From positions 124,001-188,000 of the forward strand of contig JAIYBT010000010.1 of assembly GCA_027488395.1 (NCBI GenBank): 64,000 nucleotides of DNA. The letters run 5' to 3'. Under the pieces are notes generated by a model that did not search any database, had not been told where the DNA came from, and was given only the letters and a program-made list of their open reading frames with translations. A program made the position numbers and the translations under genes. Source of the stretch: Methylophilaceae bacterium (GTDB lineage Bacteria; Pseudomonadota; Gammaproteobacteria; Burkholderiales; Methylophilaceae). How positions within the stretch are numbered: the first letter of the stretch is position 1; each line of letters starts with the position of its first letter. Shown one piece after another: positions 37,795 to 46,527 of the stretch.

Positions 37795-38988
37795 TTAAGC
37801 GGCGGATTTTTTTAAAAATTCAAGGATGAGCGGCGCCAGTCTTGCGACCAGCTCTTCGGCTTCGTATTTATTCATCACCAACGGTGGCAATAAGCGGATA
37901 ACTTTTTCTGCAGTCACATTGATCAACACTTTTGCCGCCAGCGCGTGTTTGACTAATTCAGCACAGGGGGTTGCCAACTCAATGCCTATCATTAAGCCCG
38001 CGTTACGAATTTGTAATACGCGGGGCTCATCTTTTAAAGCCTCGCAAAATAGCTGGTTAATATAATGGCCAATACATTCTGCATTTTCTTTGAGTTGCTC
38101 TTCGGCAATGATACGTATGGTAGCAAGCCCTGCCGCCGCTGCGAGTGGGTTACCGCCAAACGTCGAGCCGTGTTTGCCCGGGGTGAAGGTTTCTGCCGCC
38201 ACGCCGCGCGCGACGCATGCGCCAATCGGCACGCCTGAGCCCAAGCCTTTGGCTAAAGTCATCACATCTGGCAACATCCCGGTATGTTGAAAAGCAAACC
38301 ATGTTCCGGTTCTACCGATACCCGATTGCACTTCATCAACCATGAGCAACCAACCATTTGCATCACAGACTTCGCGCAGGCCTTGGAAATAGGTTTTCAT
38401 GTCCGCTGGAATATGAATACCGCCTTCACCTTGTACCGGTTCTACCAAAATCGCAACCACATGGTTATTTCGGGCGGCAATGGCTTTAATCGCTTCAATA
38501 TCATCAAATGGCACCCGCACAAAACCAGTGACCAATGGCTCAAACCCAGCCTGCACTTTACGGTTACCAGTGGCCGATAAGGTGGCCATGGTTCTGCCAT
38601 GAAAACTGTGTTCCATCACGATAATTTCAGGATGTTCCACGCCTTTGTTGTGACCATAAAGCCGAGCCAGTTTAATGGCGGCTTCGTTGGCTTCACAGCC
38701 TGAGTTACAGAAGAAAACTTTATCCATGCCTGACAATTCGGCCAATTTGTCAGCCAGTGCATTTTGCTCAGCAATTTGATAAATGTTAGAGACATGAATC
38801 ATTTTGCTGATTTGATCATTTAAGGCGGCAACAAATTTAGGATGCGTGTGACCAAGTCCGTTCACCGCAACCCCTGAGAGCGCATCTAAGTAGCGATCAC
38901 CTAGGGTATCCGTGAGCCAAACACCCTCACCTCTGACAAAAGTCACAGGCTGTCTACCGTAGGTGTTCATCAAATGCGTTGATTGCAT
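37795..38988 (-). CDS. argD: acetylornithine aminotransferase
   Basis: PLP-dependent class III aminotransferase of the arginine pathway, which can also serve succinyldiaminopimelate in lysine synthesis. In 397 residues the glycine-rich region FFCNSGCEANEAAIKLAR is near 90. The DEVQSGIGRTG motif precedes the cofactor lysine in MTLAKGLGSGVPIGA. The first gene of argD-argF. A terminator of the preceding PuuD-like unit lies just upstream. Confidence 0.95.
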   Translation of the reverse strand: MQSTHLMNTYGRQPVTFVRGEGVWLTDTLGDRYLDALSGVAVNGLGHTHPKFVAALNDQISKMIHVSNIYQIAEQNALADKLAELSGMDKVFFCNSGCEANEAAIKLARLYGHNKGVEHPEIIVMEHSFHGRTMATLSATGNRKVQAGFEPLVTGFVRVPFDDIEAIKAIAARNNHVVAILVEPVQGEGGIHIPADMKTYFQGLREVCDANGWLLMVDEVQSGIGRTGTWFAFQHTGMLPDVMTLAKGLGSGVPIGACVARGVAAETFTPGKHGSTFGGNPLAAAAGLATIRIIAEEQLKENAECIGHYINQLFCEALKDEPRVLQIRNAGLMIGIELATPCAELVKHALAAKVLINVTAEKVIRLLPPLVMNKYEAEELVARLAPLILEFLKKSAA

Positions 38989-39000
38989 ACCGTTACCTTT

Positions 39001-39029
39001 AAAAACAAAAACGGCGGCTTTAGCCGCCG
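39001..39029 (-). terminator. rho-independent terminator after the PuuD-like gene
   Basis: Eight-pair GC-rich stem CGGCGGCT/AGCCGCCG with a two-base loop. On the minus strand it is followed by TTTTTG and further T, 19 bases after the PuuD-like stop. Because it lies only 12 bases before argD, the arginine genes need a promoter within or downstream of it, or read-through. Confidence 0.82.
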
Positions 39030-39047
39030 CAAAAAATGTAAAACGCT

Positions 39048-39539
39048 CTAAAACCCTAGGACTGCACGATGGCTAAGTCCGTTCGCCATAAAAAATAACA
39101 TAGGCAAAGACAACATCATGTTGGTGCGGGAGGCTAACATGGCCACACGTCGTGCTGTTGCTTTTGCAGCATCATCTGCGGGCACCATGCCCAATATTTT
39201 TTTCTGATTTGGCCAAATCAACACCCAAACATTAAACAGCATAATAGTGCCTAACCACGCTCCAATGCCAATCCCCTCAAACCCAGATTGCAACAAAAAA
39301 GCAGCCGTAAAATGTTTACCTAACAATGCAGCGCCCGCTAGCCAAGTAACCACAGCAGACCAACGAAACCAAAGTAATGCCCTTGGCGCTACATGTCGGG
39401 ATATGCCTGCGGCAGTGCCGTCTTCAGCCGCCGCTTTCATTGCGGCCATTTGCACTAAATTAAAATAGTAAAGCAAACCAACCCAAGTGATTCCTGCCAC
39501 AAGGTGAATCCATCGTGCTAATGCTGGCACTAATTCCAT
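39048..39539 (-). CDS. PuuD-like (urate hydroxylase membrane domain family) protein
   Basis: Small integral membrane protein of 163 residues with about four hydrophobic helices. The opening ALARWIHLVAGITWVGLLYYFN and the following MAAMKAA.. resemble the N-terminal membrane region of PuuD/COG3748 proteins. In full-length PuuD this membrane part is fused to a cytochrome c; that part is missing here, so a urate oxidase role should not be assumed. Conserved-looking histidines (His12, His49, His76) could bind haem, but this is inference. It starts one base after the stop of a 34-codon membrane-protein gene and is closed by a terminator, so the two form a unit. Confidence 0.65.
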   Translation of the reverse strand: MELVPALARWIHLVAGITWVGLLYYFNLVQMAAMKAAAEDGTAAGISRHVAPRALLWFRWSAVVTWLAGAALLGKHFTAAFLLQSGFEGIGIGAWLGTIMLFNVWVLIWPNQKKILGMVPADDAAKATARRVAMLASRTNMMLSLPMLFFMANGLSHRAVLGF

Positions 39540-39540
39540 G

Positions 39541-39645
39541 TTAAAAACCTACCGAGAGATAATTTTTAAGAAAAAACACCAAAATCAGGGTCAAAACAAG
39601 CCCTGAAAGAATAGTGCCTAAGACGGACTCTAATGGATTTTTCAT
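39541..39645 (-). CDS. 34-residue single-pass membrane protein
   Basis: A short frame opening at an ATG with AAGGTG six bases upstream. It encodes MKNPLESVLGTILSGLVLT and continues ILVFFLKNYLSVGF. Residues 10-27 form one hydrophobic helix, flanked by a charged N-terminus and a Lys-Asn-Tyr C-terminal end. The stop lies one base before the ATG of the PuuD-like gene, which argues for real, coupled translation. I do not recognise a family. Possible roles are accessory or assembly subunit of the neighbour; this is inference. Confidence 0.6.
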   Translation of the reverse strand: MKNPLESVLGTILSGLVLTLILVFFLKNYLSVGF

Positions 39646-39952
39646 AACACCTTTAAATAGTCACTTTACGTGGTTTGTTCGCAACATTAATTCGCATCAT
39701 GAACAAGATCAGTGAATGGTGCTGAAGACACATGCAATTGCACCTACGCAATTCGCCACAAACAAGCACGAAACAGGCCTAGAGATTACCGCAAAAGCGT
39801 TATTTTGACAAGTTTTGACCTGATGACAGCGGCATTTCATGCTTGAATATCAGGCTTTGTGATTATGCTTGGATGTTTGGCTTTATAATGCGTGCGATTT
39901 TCTTTGTTTGTGCGCAAAACGCGTGCTTTAACTGGTCTAGGAATCTATATTC
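39646..39952 (+). promoter_or_regulatory. intergenic region with putative mqo promoter
   Basis: No further gene is visible in these 307 bases. A perfect TATAAT -10 hexamer lies at 39884-39889, 64 bases before the mqo start, but no good -35 stands at 16-18 bases. A separate TTGACA at 39805-39810 has no matching -10. The minus-strand unit (34-residue protein and PuuD-like gene) must also start in this region. Confidence 0.4.
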
Positions 39953-41443
39953 ATGGCATTGATCTCTTGCAATGTGTGTTTAGTGGGCGGTGGCATCATG
40001 AGCGCCACCTTAGCAATGTTACTGCATCAACTCGACCCTGCATTGCAAATCACTATGGTGGAACAACTCGATGATGTGGCCTTAGAGAGTTCAGATGCGC
40101 TGAATAACGCTGGTACTGGCCATGCTGGCTATTGCGAACTCAATTACACGCCGAGTGATGCCCATGGTGATATTCAAATTCAACGCGCGCTGGACATTAA
40201 TGCCGCCTTTGAAACATCCCTACAGTTATGGTCCAGCCTCAGTCAACAAGGCATATTAGAGGTAGGCTCGTTTATTCAACGGGTACCGCATTTGAGTGCT
40301 GTTTGGGGTGCGCGTGATGGTGCTTTTTTAAAAAAGCGCTATCAATTACTGAAAGCACACCCGTTGTTCGCCTCGATGGAATGGACAGATCAATCGCACA
40401 CCTTGCAAGCATGGATGCCATTGATGATGGCGGGTCGGCCGTCTAATCACAGCATGTCTGCCACTCGGGTATTGCATGGCGCAGATGTTAATTTTGGCGC
40501 GCTCACCCGCCAATTGATTGCGTATTTGCGCCAACAACCTAATTTTCAGTTGCTCACGCATACAAAGGTTGTCAGCCTGAAACAATCACAACTTAAACAA
40601 GCCACGCAATGGCAAATTAAAGTTAAACAGCAAACCTCTGGCCAGACCGATACCTTGCACACTTCGTTTGTATTTTTAGGCGCAGGTGGCGGCGCCCTCC
40701 CTTTATTACAGCAATCGAATATTCCTGAAGCACAAGGCTATGGCGGTTTTCCGGTCAGTGGGCAGTGGTTGATTTGTAATCGACCAGATTTAATCGCTCA
40801 ACACCACGCCAAAGTGTACAGTCAGGCGGCTGTTGGCGCACCACCGATGTCGGTGCCACATTTAGATACGCGCTTGATTCAGGGAAAAACTGCATTATTA
40901 TTTGGTCCTTACGCAGGCTTTACCACCCGCTTTTTAAAGCAAGGCTCTCGCTTTGATTTTGCAAAATCCGTCAAATTGAAAAATATAAAAAGCTTGATTG
41001 GCGTGGGTAAACACCACTTAGATTTAACCAAATATTTAATAAAAGAAGTGTTTCAAACGCATGAGCAACGCATGCATGCTTTACGTCAATTTTTACCCGA
41101 TGCAAATGCGCAAGACTGGCAATTGGCCCAAGCAGGACAGCGTGTACAAGTGATCAAACGGGGTCAAGGGCAATGGGGCAAACTTGAATTTGGTACAGAA
41201 ATTATCACCAGCCAAGACGGCAGTTTGGCCGCCCTGCTAGGCGCCTCACCTGGTGCATCTGTCAGTGTCAAAGTGATGCTGGATGTATTGCAACGATGCT
41301 TTCCAAGTCAAATGCAATCGGCGCAATGGCAACACACATTAAAAACGTTGATTCCGTCTTATGGTGAATCGCTGATTGACGATGCAGCCTTGTTACAACG
41401 GGTCAGACAACACACCCTAAACACCTTGAACCTTGCAGCATAA
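39953..41443 (+). CDS. mqo: malate:quinone oxidoreductase
   Basis: Peripheral membrane FAD enzyme that oxidises malate to oxaloacetate and passes electrons to quinone. The 496-residue product starts with the flavin-binding CNVCLVGGGIMSATLAMLLH. It carries NNAGTGHAGYCELNYTP, the typical Mqo substrate-loop text, and GPYAGFTTRFLKQGS. The C-terminus includes GASPGASVSVKVMLDVL. Length is normal. It stands alone on the plus strand, followed after 20 bases by the beta-helix protein gene. NAD-dependent malate dehydrogenase is not seen in the window. Confidence 0.95.
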   Translation: MALISCNVCLVGGGIMSATLAMLLHQLDPALQITMVEQLDDVALESSDALNNAGTGHAGYCELNYTPSDAHGDIQIQRALDINAAFETSLQLWSSLSQQGILEVGSFIQRVPHLSAVWGARDGAFLKKRYQLLKAHPLFASMEWTDQSHTLQAWMPLMMAGRPSNHSMSATRVLHGADVNFGALTRQLIAYLRQQPNFQLLTHTKVVSLKQSQLKQATQWQIKVKQQTSGQTDTLHTSFVFLGAGGGALPLLQQSNIPEAQGYGGFPVSGQWLICNRPDLIAQHHAKVYSQAAVGAPPMSVPHLDTRLIQGKTALLFGPYAGFTTRFLKQGSRFDFAKSVKLKNIKSLIGVGKHHLDLTKYLIKEVFQTHEQRMHALRQFLPDANAQDWQLAQAGQRVQVIKRGQGQWGKLEFGTEIITSQDGSLAALLGASPGASVSVKVMLDVLQRCFPSQMQSAQWQHTLKTLIPSYGESLIDDAALLQRVRQHTLNTLNLAA

Positions 41444-41462
41444 GACACGGAAAGCCGCCACC

Positions 41463-43232
41463 ATGCGCCCACTTGCACGCATCACCATCATTGCCAGCTT
41501 GGCCATCTGTTTCGTTTTCATGCCAACAGCCATGGCGCAAAGTAACGTTCCTTGGCCAGACCTCGGGCCCTATGTGCGTATTTTTGACCCCAGCATGCCC
41601 GCCAGCGAGGTTCAGCAGCAGGTAGACGCCATTTACCATCAACAAGAAGACAACCAGTTTGGCGATGCTCGATACGCATTATTGTTTAAGCCCGGCCATT
41701 ACCAAACCTTGGTCAAAACTGGGTTTTATACCCAAGTGCTGGGGCTAGGCCAACATCCCGATGCTGTGACACTGGAGGGCGGACTCTACGTGGATGCAGT
41801 CTGGCATGATGGCGATGCCACGCAAAATTTTTGGCGTGGCGCAGAGAACCTCGCCGTGACGCCAAAAGCGGTCAGTTCTGCCCGTGGCAAGGTAGAAGAT
41901 GGCACCATGCAATGGGCAGTATCACAAGCGGCACCGTTACGTCGGTTGCACATTAAAGGCAACCTGATACTGGATGACAACAGTGGTTGGACCAGCGGCG
42001 GTTTTATGGCCGATAGCGTTATCGATGGCAGTGTTAACTCAGGTAGCCAGCAACAATGGTTTAACCGCAACAGCGATTGGGGCCGCTGGACGGGCTGGCG
42101 TTGGAACATGGTGTTTGTCGGCAACGGCCATGCGCCCGAAGCGAATCAATGGCCAAACCCGCCTCACACGGTGATTGAAAATACGCCCCGCATACGTGAA
42201 AAACCTTATCTTGCGATGGATGATGCTGGCGCATTGCACGTGATTCGCCCCGCCCTACGCCACAACAGCCAAGGGCTAAGCTGGCTACAAACTACCAACA
42301 TCAATGCTCGCTCCCAAGCGATTCCGTTGTCGCGGTTTTACATTGCAAGACCCGAAAAAGATACGGCGGTAAGCCTCAATGCTGCTTTAAAAGCAGGCAA
42401 ACATTTACTCATCACGCCAGGCATTTACGCCCTGCACCAACCACTGCGCGTTCAACGCAAAAATACCATCGTGCTCGGTCTGGGGTTGCCCAGCTTGCAA
42501 GCCACAAACGGCAATAGCCTCATCCAAGTGGCGGATGTCGATGGGGTGAGTATTGCAGGTGTATTACTAGATGCTGGCGAAAAAACCTCGCCACGCCTGA
42601 TGCAAGTCGGCCACCTTGGCAGCCAACGTAAACATGCAGCCAACCCAACCGTGCTGCATGATGTGTTTATACGCATCGGTGGCGCTGGCGTCGCCAATGC
42701 AACCGTGGCGTTAGAAATCAATAGCCATGATGTGATCGGCGACAACCTCTGGCTCTGGCGTGCCGACCACGGGAGCGGCGTTGGCTGGGATGTCAACCAT
42801 ACCCGCAACGGCCTGATTGTGAATGGTAACCATGTCAGCATTTATGGCCTGTTTGTCGAACATTTTCACCAATACCAAACGATCTGGAACGGCAACCACG
42901 GCAGAGTCTACTTCTACCAAAGCGAAGCCCCCTACGAAGCGCCAGATCAAGCGAGCTGGATGAACGGCCGTAAAAACGGCTACGCCTCCTATAAAGTCGC
43001 AAATCACGTCACCCAGCACCAAGCCTATGGTTTAGGCGTCTACTGCTGGTTTGATGACAACCCGCAAGTAAAACTTCACAGTGCAATTGAAGCCCCAGTG
43101 AAACCGGGCGTTAAGTTTAATAATATGACCACGGTCTCGCTGGGCGGTAAAGGTGAAATTACCCATGTGTGGAATGCGCTTGGGGATACCGCAGATGACA
43201 AGAATAATGTAGTGCGGTTGAAAAAACCCTAG
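41463..43232 (+). CDS. secreted right-handed beta-helix protein (annotated adenylyl-cyclase-like in some taxa)
   Basis: Exported protein of 589 residues from the ATG at 41463; the longer frame begins inside mqo. A signal peptide spans the first 25 residues (RITIIASLAICFVFMPTAMA, then QS). The rest shows the regular short Gly/Asn/Asp-turn pattern of a parallel beta-helix, such as SSGWTSGGFMADSVIDGSV-like text and NGLIVNGNHVSIYGLFVEH. I recall close relatives in actinomycetes and fungi that are called adenylyl cyclase or coagulation-factor 5/8-type protein, neither with biochemical support. The fold suggests binding or cleavage of a polysaccharide. It lies 20 bases after mqo and shares a terminator with pqqA facing it. 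Confidence 0.65.
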   Translation: MRPLARITIIASLAICFVFMPTAMAQSNVPWPDLGPYVRIFDPSMPASEVQQQVDAIYHQQEDNQFGDARYALLFKPGHYQTLVKTGFYTQVLGLGQHPDAVTLEGGLYVDAVWHDGDATQNFWRGAENLAVTPKAVSSARGKVEDGTMQWAVSQAAPLRRLHIKGNLILDDNSGWTSGGFMADSVIDGSVNSGSQQQWFNRNSDWGRWTGWRWNMVFVGNGHAPEANQWPNPPHTVIENTPRIREKPYLAMDDAGALHVIRPALRHNSQGLSWLQTTNINARSQAIPLSRFYIARPEKDTAVSLNAALKAGKHLLITPGIYALHQPLRVQRKNTIVLGLGLPSLQATNGNSLIQVADVDGVSIAGVLLDAGEKTSPRLMQVGHLGSQRKHAANPTVLHDVFIRIGGAGVANATVALEINSHDVIGDNLWLWRADHGSGVGWDVNHTRNGLIVNGNHVSIYGLFVEHFHQYQTIWNGNHGRVYFYQSEAPYEAPDQASWMNGRKNGYASYKVANHVTQHQAYGLGVYCWFDDNPQVKLHSAIEAPVKPGVKFNNMTTVSLGGKGEITHVWNALGDTADDKNNVVRLKKP

Positions 43233-43349
43233 CAGATGAATTTTTAGTACTTTGCCTGAATGCGTTCAAACATATAAATTTTGCTTTTCTCATTTGTCAG
43301 TCAAATGAATTTTAGAACGCTTCCTACCCCATGAAATTTTTCATAACAA

Positions 43350-43376
43350 AAAACCCGACACTTGGTCGGGTTTTTG
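43350..43376. terminator. bidirectional terminator between beta-helix gene and pqqA
   Basis: Eleven-pair stem AAAAACCCGAC/GTCGGGTTTTT with a five-base loop and T runs in both directions. It lies 21 bases after the pqqA stop on the minus strand and about 118 bases after the beta-helix gene stop on the plus strand, so it can end both convergent units. Confidence 0.88.
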
Positions 43377-43397
43377 TCATGTTAGCCTAGGCTAAAA

Positions 43398-43469
43398 TTA
43401 TTTGTTCATCACGTACATAGTGACTTCAAAGCCAAAACGCATTTCTGTAGCAGCTGGTTTAGTCCACAT
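43398..43469 (-). CDS. pqqA: PQQ precursor peptide PqqA
   Basis: A 23-residue peptide, MWTKPAATEMRFGFEVTMYV followed by MNK, matching the PqqA family over its whole length. The Glu at 15 and Tyr at 19 (motif E-x3-Y) are the two residues that become PQQ; flanking FGFE and YV are conserved. AGGAG lies six bases before the ATG, a strong ribosome site. It is a single-gene unit with its own terminator. It lies about 40 kb from pqqBCDE and in the same orientation. No second pqqA was found in the window. This is the only candidate substrate gene seen here, so it is very likely functional. Confidence 0.95.
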   Translation of the reverse strand: MWTKPAATEMRFGFEVTMYVMNK

Positions 43470-43863
43470 AATAATCTCCTGATTTGAATGTTTAAGTATC
43501 GGTACAACGTGTGCACAGTATGCGCTAAGGGATAACACTTGTAGAGTGTACATTCGCGTGAAAACGTCTCATGAATTTCACCAGCGGTGGGTGAAGTGTT
43601 TAGTTTGTTTGGGTACGTATACGCTATAGCTGAGGGTTATTTACCATCTAGCGATGAGCGCTATTTGCAAAGGCTTGGGGGGTCATCTTTTGCAAAACAA
43701 TATTTAGCATACAACTGTGGATATAAAAAAACAGGTCAAATATATACAGTCGTTTTTTAAACAGTCAATTGTTACAACCGATAACGTCCTGCTCACCCTA
43801 CTCACTGCCCAGCTGAACGCTTGGTGATCGCTGTAAAAATGTTATTAAACTCACCAGAACAAA
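43470..43863 (-). promoter_or_regulatory. leader region of pqqA
   Basis: A 394-base gap between the ABC exporter stop and pqqA with no gene visible. It is AT-rich, with an inverted repeat TTCACC/GGTGAA near 43577-43595 and A/T runs near 43720-43760. The pqqA promoter must lie here, but I could not identify clear -35/-10 hexamers. Confidence 0.4.
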
Positions 43864-45636
43864 CTACGCCTGTTGCCCATATAACCGCTGATACAAACTG
43901 CCATTTTGCTTTACCAGCGTATCGTGCTGGCCTTCTTCTATAATACGCCCGCTGTCGAATACCAGTACGCGATTGGCTTCGCGCACGGCGGATAATCGAT
44001 GCGCAATAATCATCGTGGTTCTGCCTTGCAAAAAGCGACGCATCGCGGTGTGTAGCAGGGCTTCGGTGTGGGTGTCTAGCATGGAGGTGGCTTCGTCGAG
44101 GATGACAATTTGCGGTTGTTTGAGCATCATGCGGGCGATGGCGAGTCGTTGTCGCTGCCCACCCGATAAACGCACACCGCTGCGGCCGAGTTGTGTGTCT
44201 AGCCCATCTGGCAGGTCACGCACAAATTGTGCGAGTTGCGCGACTTCGAGCACATGCCACAACTCAGCGTCTGGATGGGTGTCTCCAACACACAAATTTT
44301 GCCGCACGCTGTCGTTAAACAGCATGGGTTGCTGCAACACCACGCCAATGTGTGACCGAATTTGCGGGTACCCGAGTTGCTCGACGCGAAAGCCATCAAA
44401 TAAAATTTGACCGCTACTTGGCGTATATAAGCCGAGTAATAATTGCACCAAGGTTGATTTACCTGCGCCTGACACGCCAACAAGCGCGACTTGCTCACCG
44501 GGTGCAATGCGCAAGGTCACATTATCTAAAATCGGCTCACCCTCGCCGTAGGCAAAGCTGACATGCTCAAACTGCAATATGGCTGGGTGTGTGCCCAAAG
44601 TGGCCGTGGTGGTTGCCGCATATTGGGGCTCCTCTTCGGCTGCCAATACCTGATTGATCCGCCCCAAAGCAGCGGTAGCGGCATAGTAACTGACCTGAAC
44701 CGTGAGCAATTCTTGCACTGGGCCCATCATAAACCACAGGTAGCCAAATACTGCGATCATCTGGCCGACGGAGAGGTCTGAAAACACCACCATCATCATC
44801 GCCACGGCACGAAAAATTTCAAAGCCAAATAAAAACACACTAAACGATAACCGTGACAGTGCGTCAGATTTCCAGCCGGCAGCAGTGGCGGCGGCCCTCA
44901 CCTCTTCGGCTGCACGTTTAGCCTTGGCCAAAAAGCGCTGATCGCTATTACTCGCGCGTAATTGTTGCATGACTTCGAGCGTTTCGTTCACACACAAAGA
45001 GAGCGCTTCAAACGCTGAGTTTTCACGCTGTTTCCATGCTTTGACTTGTTTGCCCATGGTCATGGTCAAGGCCACAACAAATGGGTTCAAACATAAAATA
45101 ATCAAGGCTAATTGCCAGTGCATCCAAAGCAACACTGCGGCCACACCGATCACACTGAGTACGCTGACAATCACCCGCGCAATGGTTTCGCCTAAAAATT
45201 TATCGAGGGTTTCAATGTCTGTGAGCAACCGCGCGGTGATTTGACCAGCCCCCAAATGCTCGTATACCTGCATGCGAATACGTGCAAGTTTATCCAATAG
45301 TTGCTGACGAACGCTGAGTGTGACTTGTTTCGCCAAACTGACAAACATGCGCGTGGTGGCAACACCAAGCAACACGCTCAACAAGCGAAGCGTCATGGTG
45401 AGCAGCGTGACCGAAATAATGACGGCCACTGGACCAAGCCAGTCTGCGGGTAACAGCCGATGCACCAACGCAGTCAGTGCCCCGGGTTGTTTGAGTAACA
45501 CTTCATCCACCAGTAAAGGCATCAGTAGTGGAATTGGCACCGCCACCAGTGCGCCTAGAAAAGCCAGTGCTTGTCCTAGCCACAACCGACCTGATTGCTG
45601 ACGCAACTGTTGCCACAAGCCTGCTAAAGAGATCAT
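43864..45636 (-). CDS. ABC transporter, fused permease and ATPase (exporter type)
   Basis: Homodimer-type exporter half-transporter of 590 residues. Residues 1-310 form six membrane helices of the ABC type 1 exporter fold (for example VAVIISVTLLTMTLRLLSVLL). The ATPase follows from about 350 with Walker A GVSGAGKSTLVQLLLGL, the signature RLSGGQRQRLAIARMML, and Walker B QIVILDEATSMLD, then the H-loop IIAHRLSAV. No N-terminal peptidase domain is present. Substrate is unknown; lipid, drug or peptide are all possible from the family. It lies upstream of pqqA and downstream of rlmB in the same direction. Confidence 0.85.
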   Translation of the reverse strand: MISLAGLWQQLRQQSGRLWLGQALAFLGALVAVPIPLLMPLLVDEVLLKQPGALTALVHRLLPADWLGPVAVIISVTLLTMTLRLLSVLLGVATTRMFVSLAKQVTLSVRQQLLDKLARIRMQVYEHLGAGQITARLLTDIETLDKFLGETIARVIVSVLSVIGVAAVLLWMHWQLALIILCLNPFVVALTMTMGKQVKAWKQRENSAFEALSLCVNETLEVMQQLRASNSDQRFLAKAKRAAEEVRAAATAAGWKSDALSRLSFSVFLFGFEIFRAVAMMMVVFSDLSVGQMIAVFGYLWFMMGPVQELLTVQVSYYAATAALGRINQVLAAEEEPQYAATTTATLGTHPAILQFEHVSFAYGEGEPILDNVTLRIAPGEQVALVGVSGAGKSTLVQLLLGLYTPSSGQILFDGFRVEQLGYPQIRSHIGVVLQQPMLFNDSVRQNLCVGDTHPDAELWHVLEVAQLAQFVRDLPDGLDTQLGRSGVRLSGGQRQRLAIARMMLKQPQIVILDEATSMLDTHTEALLHTAMRRFLQGRTTMIIAHRLSAVREANRVLVFDSGRIIEEGQHDTLVKQNGSLYQRLYGQQA

Positions 45637-45682
45637 TTCAATGGCTACTAAAAAATATAGTGTCTAGAGGGTGGACAGACCA

Positions 45683-46438
45683 TTAAAGGGGGTTGAGTTC
45701 ACGTTGACGACGAATTTCGTATAAACCCATGCCGCTGGCAACACTCACGTTTAAGCTTTGCACGCTACCAAACATAGGAATCGTGATGAGGGCATCACAG
45801 GTTTCTTGCGTTAAGCGGCGCAAGCCTTCGCTCTCTGCGCCCATCACAAGTGCAATCGGACCTGTCAAAGCGGTGTTCATTAAGGTGGTGGGTGCATCCA
45901 TGGTGGTGCCAACCACGTAAACGCCGGCTTCTTTTAATTCGCGCAAGGTACGGGCAAGATTGGTCACTGCAATAAAGGGGACCGTTTCAGCCGCCCCACT
46001 CGCCACTTTACGTACAGTGCCATTTAAGCCGACTGCGCGGTCTTTAGGCGCAATGATGGCATGGACACCCATGGCGTCGGCCACCCGTAAACATGCTCCT
46101 AAATTATGCGGATCTTCAACACCATCTAACACTAAAAACAAGGGCGGTTCGTTTAAATCAGCCTCTAGCACATCATGAATATCTTTGTACGGCATGGGTG
46201 TTTCCACCACGCGGGCAATCACGCCTTGGTGGCGGCCATTGGCGCCAGCAAAGCCATCTAAACGATGGCGTTCTGTTTGAATCACACGAATATTTTGGGA
46301 TTTGGCCATTTCCAGCAAATCGCGCATGCGGCCATCCACACGGTCTTGATCAATTAATATTTCTTGTATGCTGATCCCATGCTGGCGCATGCGACTTAAC
46401 ACCGCATGAAAACCAAACAAAATGCGGGTTTCTGACAT
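45683..46438 (-). CDS. rlmB: 23S rRNA (guanosine-2'-O-)-methyltransferase RlmB
   Basis: SpoU/TrmH-type methyltransferase for G2251 of 23S rRNA. The 251 residues have an L30e-like N-terminal substrate domain (TRILFGFHAVLSRMRQHG). The trefoil-knot motifs are DPHNLGACLRVADAMGVHAII, ALVMGAESEGLRRLT and IPMFGSVQSLNVSVASGMGLYE. AAGGAG sits seven bases before the ATG. It follows rnr, the usual rnr-rlmB order. Confidence 0.96.
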   Translation of the reverse strand: MSETRILFGFHAVLSRMRQHGISIQEILIDQDRVDGRMRDLLEMAKSQNIRVIQTERHRLDGFAGANGRHQGVIARVVETPMPYKDIHDVLEADLNEPPLFLVLDGVEDPHNLGACLRVADAMGVHAIIAPKDRAVGLNGTVRKVASGAAETVPFIAVTNLARTLRELKEAGVYVVGTTMDAPTTLMNTALTGPIALVMGAESEGLRRLTQETCDALITIPMFGSVQSLNVSVASGMGLYEIRRQRELNPL

Positions 46439-46482
46439 AAGGACTCCTTAGGGTTTAAATGTAAAGATCGCGTTGCTTTTAA

Positions 46483-46515
46483 CCAGCGTTGACCTGCGTC
46501 ATCAGGTCACACTGG
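46483..46515 (-). other. hairpin between rnr and rlmB
   Basis: Inverted repeat TGACCTG/CAGGTCA with a six-base loop, extended by CCAG/CTGG. There is no T run, so it is more likely an RNA processing or stability element of the rnr-rlmB transcript than a terminator. Confidence 0.5.
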
Positions 46516-46527
46516 CTAGCAAGCTTG

